A stretch of 52,568 nucleotides of DNA from assembly GCF_013415125.1 (NCBI RefSeq), contig NZ_JACCDE010000035.1, forward strand, positions 1-52,568. The letters run 5' to 3'. Both the position numbers and the translations under genes were made by a program. The first letter of the stretch is position 1. Every line of letters starts with the position of its first letter. The notes beneath the pieces were generated by a model. That model was not told the origin of the DNA and searched no databases. It saw only the letters and a program-made list of their open reading frames with translations. Shown here piece after piece: positions 47,322 to 52,568 of the stretch. This stretch comes from Vreelandella glaciei (lineage in GTDB: Bacteria > Pseudomonadota > Gammaproteobacteria > Pseudomonadales > Halomonadaceae).

Positions 47322-48055
47322 TGCGTCGCCTCCAGTTGCTGCAGTCGCTGCTCAATGTTGGAGTAGCCATTAAGGTGGCGTTGCAATGCCAGCATCCAAG
47401 CGTTCTCACCTTTGGGCAGCGCCATTACCTGCTTATCGGTAATGATCTCCCAGGGGCCGGCTACCAACCCGTGCGCCGATAACCACCAAGTAGGCCCGGC
47501 AACGGGTCCCTCGGCACGGGTGATACTGGCAACTTTGATCGGCTTGGCATTTCTTTCTTTAAGGGCTGTATACATATGATTAACAGGAGGAATAGCGACT
47601 TCAAGACCCTCTAGCGAAGTGGGCAACGGTATCCCTGACGGAAAACCGACGGTATAGCGGCTTTGATAATAGGGGCGGGTCAGCGCCGCTTGTTGGCTCA
47701 GGCGGGAGCTATTCGTTAATCCCCCTATTACCAGGTCAAGTTGACGATGCTGCAGAGCGGCTAGCAACCTATCTTCACTGCCCCAATGCCAGCGGATTTC
47801 TGCATTAAGCCGTTCCGCCAATGAGCGGATGATGTCTGGTTCTAGGCCAGCAGGGCCGTCTTCACGGCGGACCACCCAAGGCGGGTTTTCAGTCAATCCG
47901 ACTTCCAGCGCCCCTCCTTGGAGTCGTTCCATCGTATGTTCTATGTCTTGGGGATAGCGGCACCCTGGTAAGGCCAGCGCTAACAATACGCCTAATACAA
48001 CGATTAAAAGTGCGCGCTGAGACCCAAAAAAGCCTTTCCCTTTTTTGGTTTTCAT
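47318..48055 (-). CDS. Orphan SBP_bac_3-type binding lipoprotein
   Basis: A 245-residue lipoprotein: basic N-terminus, hydrophobic span and lipobox LALPGC (Cys32). The mature part is a type II periplasmic binding protein of the amino-acid family: LEVGLTENPPWVVRREDGPA, LEPDIIRSLAERLNAEIRW, LLAALQHRQLDLVIGGLTNS and TRPYYQSRYTVGFPSG. No ABC permease or ATPase is adjacent. Its stop overlaps the CDF start (ATGA), pointing to coupled translation and a shared task. AGGGAG precedes the ATG. It could be a ligand-sensing accessory of the transporter; that is inference. Confidence 0.82.
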   Translation of the reverse strand: MKTKKGKGFFGSQRALLIVVLGVLLALALPGCRYPQDIEHTMERLQGGALEVGLTENPPWVVRREDGPAGLEPDIIRSLAERLNAEIRWHWGSEDRLLAALQHRQLDLVIGGLTNSSRLSQQAALTRPYYQSRYTVGFPSGIPLPTSLEGLEVAIPPVNHMYTALKERNAKPIKVASITRAEGPVAGPTWWLSAHGLVAGPWEIITDKQVMALPKGENAWMLALQRHLNGYSNIEQRLQQLEATQ

Positions 48056-48072
48056 AGCGAACTCCCTGATAA

Positions 48073-48113
48073 CATTGACGCTGCCCAGCGATAACGGCTA
48101 GGCAGCGTCAATG
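48073..48113. terminator. Perfect 13-bp inverted repeat between two minus-strand genes
   Basis: CATTGACGCTGCC (48073-48085) and GGCAGCGTCAATG (48101-48113), separated by 15 bases. It lies downstream of the SFPASDPP protein gene and upstream of the binding-lipoprotein gene. No T run follows in the direction of transcription, so it could be a terminator, an mRNA end or an operator. Confidence 0.6.
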
Positions 48114-48195
48114 CCTTAATGGTAATTAATGTTTATTTAGTTCAGCTAAAGTAAGTGCCCGTTAGCCGTTAATCACAACTGATGGGGCGCCTCTG

Positions 48196-48483
48196 CTAAT
48201 TAGGGTCATTCTTCCCGAGCGTAAAATCCGGCGGATCGCTGGCCGGGAAGCTTTCATCGCTCATTTCATCGACATGTTCCTGTTGCTTGCGAAAAGCATT
48301 GAGCTTTACGAATTCACTCAATGGCTTTGCTAGCACCCAGTGCTCGTCTTGGCGGGTTAATTCCTGATTAGGCACGCTGTAGGTATTGCCATCGCTGGCT
48401 TCAAGCGCTACCCGCTTTAGGTAATTATCTTTAATAAAGTGGCCGATAAGCTGTTGCTTATCATCATAAACTGGATTTTTCAC
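48196..48483 (-). CDS. Small stress-type protein with a SFPASDPP tail
   Basis: A 95-residue soluble protein. The first part (GHFIKDNYLKRVALEASDGN, TYSVPNQELTRQ) resembles short PRC-barrel/DUF2171-like beta folds but I cannot fix the family. The C-terminus ends in DEMSDESFPASDPPDFTLG, a motif seen at the end of many small proteins from bacterial stress gene sets. The start is GTG at 48483 with GAGGT seven bases upstream. Neighbours are the disordered protein and the ThDP enzyme. Confidence 0.72.
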   Translation of the reverse strand: MKNPVYDDKQQLIGHFIKDNYLKRVALEASDGNTYSVPNQELTRQDEHWVLAKPLSEFVKLNAFRKQQEHVDEMSDESFPASDPPDFTLGKNDPN

Positions 48484-48553
48484 GGTAACTACCTCATCAG
48501 GTAAACGTAACCATAGCGGTCAAGAAAGGCTCAATGCTCGACTGAGATCGAGG

Positions 48554-48856
48554 CTATTCGCTGCTCTTTGGATCGACCTCATCTGTTTTTTTATCAATAT
48601 TGTCTTTATGCGCTTTTTTCTCCTTCGCCAGCTGTGCGCCAGAAAAAGGGGCTGCCTCAAGAGAGGTGTTATGGCTTGGTGAAGAGTTTTTATCAGCTTT
48701 CTGATTATCGACGTTTTCGTCGGGTCGAAAGGGCTGGGGCTCTTCATGATGGGAGCCTTCATGCCCAGCTTGCTGATTGTCAGTAGGCATGTCCTTATCT
48801 AGCAGTTGCTTGGCCTTCTGACGCTCTTCGCGCTTATCAGTGGATTGACGGTTCAT
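48554..48856 (-). CDS. Highly hydrophilic, probably disordered protein
   Basis: A 100-residue protein rich in Lys, Asp, Glu, Gln, Asn, Ser and His, with almost no large hydrophobic residues (for example KREERQKAKQLLDKDMPTDN and AKEKKAHKDNIDKKTDEVDP). AGGAGGG in front of the ATG supports translation. Composition of this kind resembles hydrophilin-like desiccation or osmotic protectants, but I recognise no family and the role is inferred only from composition and neighbours. Confidence 0.7.
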   Translation of the reverse strand: MNRQSTDKREERQKAKQLLDKDMPTDNQQAGHEGSHHEEPQPFRPDENVDNQKADKNSSPSHNTSLEAAPFSGAQLAKEKKAHKDNIDKKTDEVDPKSSE

Positions 48857-49009
48857 GATTTCCCTCCTGGATAATGTCGCCGTAAGATTTATATCAATGG
48901 TCCTAAGAAATGCTGACTAACGGTTTTCTTGCAGCGCATTTTTTAAGTTTGGCGGCGTGCGCGCCGGCTTGCCTAATGCTTTGAGCCCATGGCGGCGCCT
49001 TCTACCCCA

Positions 49010-50815
49010 TTAATGCCTCCTGAGATGAGGCGCTTTAGCAATAAAGCTCTTCGAGAACTGTTTTAAAGACGCTTTGATCGTCTCCAGAGCATCCGGATCC
49101 CCATGCAGCATTGCTGACATATAGGCCTTTGCCTGTTGTTTGGAAATATGAGGTGGAATGGGGGGAATGTCAGGATCTGTATGAAAATCAATAACGGTGG
49201 GGCAGTTATTGGCAATGGCCTGATCCCAAGCGCTACCAATCTGCTCTGGATCGGTTACTTCAATGCCTTTCAAGCCAACCAGGTCGGCATACTGCGCGTA
49301 GGAAAAGTCAGGCAAGTCCTGTGATGCTTCATATTTAGGGTCGCCATCCTGAACACGCATTTCCCAGGTAACCTGGTTAAGATCGCGGTTATTAAGGACG
49401 ATGACAATGAGCCGTGGATCATCCCAGCGTTTCCAATATTTACCAATAGTGAGCAGTTCAGCATTGCCGCTCATTTGCATGGCACCGTCGCCCACAAAAG
49501 CGATTGAAACACGCTCAGGGTAAGCAAATTTGGCTGCGATGGCGTAGGGCACCGCGTTTCCCATGGTTGCCAGGCCGCCGGAAACCGAGCCGCGCATACC
49601 GTTACGAAACTTAAGATCGCGCGCATACCAATTGGTAGCCGAGCCGGAGTCACAGCTGAGCAGGCACCTGTCGGGCAAGCGCTGTGAGGCTTCCCAAAAC
49701 ACGCGTTGTGGGTTGATGGGGTGTGCGTCACCCATCGCGCGTTCACGCAGCAGCTCCCACCATTCGGCGACATCGGCTTCAATCGCCTGCTGCCAATCAC
49801 GATTACTTTTATGCGTTAGCAGAGGGATCAGGGCCTGGAGCGTCAGGCGAGTATCGCCGGTGAGGTTGACGTCCATGGGGTAACGCATGCTCAACATGCG
49901 GGGTTCGATATCAATCTGCACGCCGCTTGCTTGGCCCTCGGGCGGTAAAAACTCCGAATAGGGGAAGCTAGAGCCAATCATCAATAACGTGTCGCACTCT
50001 GCCATGAGTGTCCAACTGGGGTTGGTGCCTAGCAGCCCAATCGAGCCCGTTACGTAAGGAAGATCATCAGGCAGCACATCTCGCCCCAGCAAGGCTTTAG
50101 CAACACCGGCGCCGAGGCGGGTGGCAACTTCTTCAACTTCTCTCTCGGCACCTCTAGCCCCCGCGCCGACTAAAATAGCCACTCGCTCCCCGGCGTTGAG
50201 TATGTCTGCCGCATGGGCCAGGGAGTGCTCGTCGGGTATCACGTTGGCGGACGTATAACCCACGCCAGAGTGAACGGTGCCATGGGCATGTGCGGGGATC
50301 TCAACCGCTTTTTGAGACTGTAAGTCGTTGGGTACCACAATGGCGGTAACGGTACGTTCACCGGCGGCGATGCGCATGGCGCGATCAATCAAATGACGAA
50401 CCTGCCCAGGGCTAGTCGCCAAGTGTACAAAATCACCTGCCACATCCTTAAATAAAGAGACCAAGTCCACTTCTTGCTGGTATTCACCACCTAACGCTGT
50501 GCGGGCCTGCTGGCCTACGATAGCGACGACCGGTATGTGATCTTTTTTAGCGTCGTAAAGGCCGTTAAGTAGATGTATCGCGCCCGGCCCGGAGGTAGCC
50601 ATGCAAACGCCCACCTCGCCGGTATATTTTGCATAGCCACAAGCCATGAACGCTGCCATTTCCTCATGCCGTGGCTGCACAAAGGTAATCGAGTCGTCAG
50701 CGCGATTGAGCGCGCCCATCAATCCATTATTACCGTCCCCGGAATAGCCGAAAATATGCGATACCTTCCACTGTTTCAGCCTATCAATGATGAAGTCGCT
50801 GACTTCTTGTGTCAT
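49010..50815 (-). CDS. ThDP-dependent pyruvate-oxidase-like enzyme (YdaP/PoxB type)
   Basis: A 601-residue thiamine diphosphate enzyme in the acetolactate synthase/pyruvate oxidase fold. The N-terminal PYR domain has the cofactor-activating Glu in FVQPRHEEMAAFMACGYAKY and ATSGPGAIHLLNGLYDAKKD. The central FAD/nucleotide-type domain includes RVAILVGAGARGAEREVEEV. The C-terminal PP domain has the ThDP motif FVGDGAMQMSGNAELLTIGK ending in LNNRDLNQ. The closest style is Bacillus YdaP, a general stress protein, and PoxB-type pyruvate oxidases. AGGAGGT precedes the ATG. Its place beside small stress proteins and a catalase fits peroxide-coupled or stationary-phase metabolism. Confidence 0.87.
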   Translation of the reverse strand: MTQEVSDFIIDRLKQWKVSHIFGYSGDGNNGLMGALNRADDSITFVQPRHEEMAAFMACGYAKYTGEVGVCMATSGPGAIHLLNGLYDAKKDHIPVVAIVGQQARTALGGEYQQEVDLVSLFKDVAGDFVHLATSPGQVRHLIDRAMRIAAGERTVTAIVVPNDLQSQKAVEIPAHAHGTVHSGVGYTSANVIPDEHSLAHAADILNAGERVAILVGAGARGAEREVEEVATRLGAGVAKALLGRDVLPDDLPYVTGSIGLLGTNPSWTLMAECDTLLMIGSSFPYSEFLPPEGQASGVQIDIEPRMLSMRYPMDVNLTGDTRLTLQALIPLLTHKSNRDWQQAIEADVAEWWELLRERAMGDAHPINPQRVFWEASQRLPDRCLLSCDSGSATNWYARDLKFRNGMRGSVSGGLATMGNAVPYAIAAKFAYPERVSIAFVGDGAMQMSGNAELLTIGKYWKRWDDPRLIVIVLNNRDLNQVTWEMRVQDGDPKYEASQDLPDFSYAQYADLVGLKGIEVTDPEQIGSAWDQAIANNCPTVIDFHTDPDIPPIPPHISKQQAKAYMSAMLHGDPDALETIKASLKQFSKSFIAKAPHLRRH

Positions 50816-50870
50816 CCCTGACCTCCTATCTCATACCGTGGTGGTTAGTTTAGGTAACCGTTATTAAAAA

Positions 50871-50999
50871 ATGTTTGAAATTAAGGGGCCTTCTTTGGTG
50901 GTGGTAACAGGCAGAAAGGAGACGGTGCTGCTACCTACGGCTTTACATAAACGTCAAAACTCTCTCTATAAACTGGCGCAAGCTAAACAGCCAATATAG
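50871..50999 (+). CDS. Possible 42-residue small protein
   Basis: An ORF beginning MFEIKGPSLVVVTGRKETVL and ending KRQNSLYKLAQAKQPI. Codon choice looks coding-like and the peptide is basic, but the ribosome binding site is poor (AGGT about 15 bases upstream) and no family is recognised. It diverges from the ThDP-enzyme gene. Confidence 0.25.
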   Translation: MFEIKGPSLVVVTGRKETVLLPTALHKRQNSLYKLAQAKQPI

Positions 51000-51360
51000 T
51001 GGTAAATGTGCTCTGTTAGTCAACTACCCCATCTGAAGCAATATACGTTACTGTTCAAACCTATAAATCAACCATTACAAATATTTAAGAGGAGTTAAAT
51101 ACTAGTTGCGAGCATGTAATCATACCTAAAATACTGTAGGCATTCGGTGGGTGTGGCGTCCAGCTGCTGGGTAAGTAAAAGTTATCTTTAACATAAGTAG
51201 AAGATTTTCTACAATTTTATTGCTACTCGCCCCTCCCCGTCATGCTCCCTCAAGGGAAGCGTTAATATTTTACATTGGTGAGCTGACAGAAGCAGTGGTG
51301 GCTTTCCGGTTATTGTTCCAGTGGGTGAGCAGTCACCCTTTCAGTAACGCTATTATAAAG

Positions 51361-51540
51361 CTAAAAAAAAATAACTAATTAGTTTTGCTGATAAATAGTT
51401 GTTTTATAACGTATGTTGTTAAATATTTTTTGTTTTTAAGCCGTATTTTAAAAAAAGTTTAAATGCCGTTTGTGTTTGATTTATTTTAAGCGGTTTTTTT
51501 GATAAATATTAAAAAGGACTATTTAAAGTTCAGATAGCTT
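51361..51540. other. Extreme AT-rich tract
   Basis: Counting G and C per 60-base line gives 12, 12 and 13, about 20 percent, with many A and T runs. The rest of the window is moderately GC-rich. Such a tract upstream of a stress gene could be a curved promoter region or a silencer-protein target. Confidence 0.7.
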
Positions 51541-51633
51541 GAAGTGCTCAGCTTGGTGACTATTCTCCATATTGCTCGATTAGAAAAGGCTCAAGGATGA
51601 GAGGAAGTTAACCAACAAGGGAGGGAACCCTTA

Positions 51634-51681
51634 ATGGTTATCGCATTGGAAGCTACCAACATACTTAAGGAAGAGCCTTAA
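51634..51681 (+). CDS. Candidate 15-residue leader peptide
   Basis: MVIALEATNILKEEP followed by TAA. A very strong ribosome binding site, AAGGGAGGG (51617-51625), is eight bases before the ATG. The ORF ends 54 bases before the catalase start, and its last codons lie in the first of two hairpins. It looks like a translated leader, perhaps with regulatory effect. Confidence 0.5.
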   Translation: MVIALEATNILKEEP

Positions 51682-51713
51682 GCATACTGTCAGGGAAAGG
51701 AATTCCTGACAGT
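51664..51713 (+). promoter_or_regulatory. Tandem perfect hairpins in the catalase leader
   Basis: Hairpin 1: CTTAAGG (51664-51670), loop AAGAG, CCTTAAG (51676-51682), overlapping the end of the leader ORF. Hairpin 2: ACTGTCAGG (51686-51694), ten-base loop, CCTGACAGT (51705-51713), ending nine bases before the Shine-Dalgarno sequence of the catalase gene. Neither has a T run, so they are more likely translational or stability elements than terminators. Confidence 0.65.
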
Positions 51714-51735
51714 CTACCTACAAGGAGTGCAACCT

Positions 51736-52500
51736 ATGTTTCATCATTCCGCAAAATTGCAGTATCCAGTGAAAGTCGATAAGCCTAACCCTGAGTTTGC
51801 GATGCTGCTTCAGCAGGCCATTGGGGGTATCGAAGGCGAAATCCGCGTTGCGATGCAGTATTTTTTCCAGGCAATGGGCGCGCGTGGCGATGATCGTATT
51901 CGTGACATGCTGATGTCGACAGCGACAGAAGAGTTATCGCATATCGAGATGTTGGGGCACGCGGTTGCGCTTAATTTAGAAGGGGCGCCGGTTTCTTATC
52001 AGGAAGCCACTGCGAAAGACCCAGTCATGAATGCCATTCTAGGCGGTGCCAATCCACGCCATTTATTATCCTCTGGCCTGTCCGCTATGCCGGTCAACGC
52101 CAATGGCGTACCGTTTGATATGAGCCATGTTTATGCAACCGGTAATATCGGCGCTGATATGTTGGCAAACGCCACCGCGGAAGCTGGCGGCAGGGTACTT
52201 GCCTCGCGCTTATATAACTGGACTGATGACCACGGCATGAAAGATTTCTTATCTTTCCTCATTGCCCGCGATACTTACCATCAGCAGCAGTGGTTAGCTG
52301 TTATTGAAGAGATGGGCGGTATGAAATCGCAGTTGCCTATTCCCAACTCGACGCCTGAAGATCATGAGAATATGCAACACTCCTACTACTACCTGAATAC
52401 GCTGCTCGACAAAGAAGCACCGAAAGGCCGGTGGGCTGAAGGCCCCTCTCTAGCCTGGATTTCTCATAGTACCTCAGCCAGTACCGCACTCAGGCTGTAA
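51736..52500 (+). CDS. Manganese catalase (non-heme)
   Basis: Breaks down hydrogen peroxide at a dimanganese centre. The 254-residue ferritin-like protein has the ligand motifs in order: GGIEGEIRVAMQYFFQAMGA (Glu near 35), TATEELSHIEMLGHAVAL (Glu and His near 68-72), ANATAEAGGRVLASRLYNWT (Glu) and ARDTYHQQQWLAVIEEM (His). The C-terminus is short, without the calcium-binding extension of some enzymes. AAGGAG at 51722-51727 places the start at ATG 51736 (an in-frame GTG at 51727 lies within that site). It is close to the KatN-type stress catalases. Confidence 0.93.
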   Translation: MFHHSAKLQYPVKVDKPNPEFAMLLQQAIGGIEGEIRVAMQYFFQAMGARGDDRIRDMLMSTATEELSHIEMLGHAVALNLEGAPVSYQEATAKDPVMNAILGGANPRHLLSSGLSAMPVNANGVPFDMSHVYATGNIGADMLANATAEAGGRVLASRLYNWTDDHGMKDFLSFLIARDTYHQQQWLAVIEEMGGMKSQLPIPNSTPEDHENMQHSYYYLNTLLDKEAPKGRWAEGPSLAWISHSTSASTALRL

Positions 52501-52568
52501 CACCGCTAAACACCTACTGGCTCGACTTACATCGGCTACTTTTTAACCACTTTCCGTCCTTCAGACAC

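Larger units (their letters stand above)
50816..51735. other. Long AT-rich intergenic region upstream of manganese catalase
   Basis: About 920 bases between the divergent ThDP-enzyme gene and the catalase gene. It contains a possible 42-codon ORF (50871-50999), a small hairpin GGGTGA/TCACCC at 51323-51338, an extremely AT-rich tract (51361-51540, about 20 percent GC by count), a 15-codon leader ORF and two perfect hairpins just before the catalase start. No larger gene, tRNA or repeat array is visible. The length suggests complex promoter control. Confidence 0.7.

Noticed and set aside
48520..48762. 80-codon minus-strand ORF overlapping the hydrophilic protein gene
   Set aside because: Shifted-frame shadow; the gene at 48554-48856 has the strong AGGAGGG site and this one does not.

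Overview
The window looks like a chromosomal segment of a halophilic gammaproteobacterium of the Halomonas type. This rests on protein flavour and gene content (Rsd/AlgQ, YggX, SelD-SelU, a DUF416 YjaG-like protein, Tex next to gshA, a moderately GC-rich genome). No marker here settles the species. It starts at the 3' end of an rRNA operon (5S rRNA and terminator) and ends just after a manganese catalase gene.

Layout. 0-0.7 kb: 5S rRNA, its terminator, a possible second 5S/terminator remnant and a possible decayed ORF. 0.7-7.6 kb: LysR regulator diverging from a DUF1127 gene, then tex, gshA, dsbB and a kynurenine-formamidase-like hydrolase. 7.7-20.5 kb: a thirteen-gene minus-strand catabolic island, probably for 2-aminobenzoate (anthranilate) through CoA thioesters. 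It encodes a fused FAD monooxygenase/OYE reductase, an SDR, a MarR regulator, an enoyl-CoA hydratase, an acyl-CoA dehydrogenase, an aryl-CoA ligase, a complete LivKHMGF-type ABC importer, a thioesterase and a Rid protein. 20.7-22.9 kb: a candidate 36-residue membrane peptide, rsd, and an IS1111-type IS110-family element inserted into a dispersed palindrome. 22.9-27.1 kb: RND efflux pair. 27.3-35.4 kb: mdh, hisC, an NlpE-like lipoprotein, radA, selD-selU, an amidotransferase homologue without its nucleophile, and a DUF416 gene. 35.5-38.3 kb: hisBHAF. 38.5-42.9 kb: GNAT (PanZ-like), AsmA-family gene, mutY, yggX. 43.1-43.4 kb: tRNA-Phe, tRNA-Gln and tRNA-Thr with promoter and terminator, followed by an inverted pair of perfect DnaA boxes. 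43.6-48.1 kb: META lipoprotein, then a minus-strand ion-transport group (potassium-channel-like protein, Na/Ca-exchanger-like antiporter, CDF protein, orphan binding lipoprotein). 48.2-52.5 kb: a stress group with two small hydrophilic proteins, a pyruvate-oxidase-like ThDP enzyme and a manganese catalase behind a long AT-rich leader.

How the parts work together. The catabolic island is self-contained: import, CoA activation, dearomatising monooxygenation/reduction, beta-oxidation-like steps, thioester rescue and local MarR control. The Rid protein is a plausible partner because the known product of 2-aminobenzoyl-CoA monooxygenase/reductase is an enamine. selD and selU form a minimal tRNA 2-selenouridine pathway with no selenocysteine genes in view. 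hisB-H-A-F and the separate hisC cover five histidine biosynthesis genes. The 43.6-48 kb and 48-52.5 kb groups fit ion homeostasis and oxidative or desiccation stress.

The items I consider most worth following up are the IS1111-type element splitting a palindrome with a candidate bridge-RNA region, the 15-codon leader ORF plus tandem hairpins ahead of the manganese catalase, the nucleophile-less amidotransferase, the structured element at 7600-7700, the inverted DnaA boxes, the tRNA-Thr relic, and the orphan binding lipoprotein overlapping a CDF gene. All functional statements are read from sequence and general family knowledge; no database search was run.
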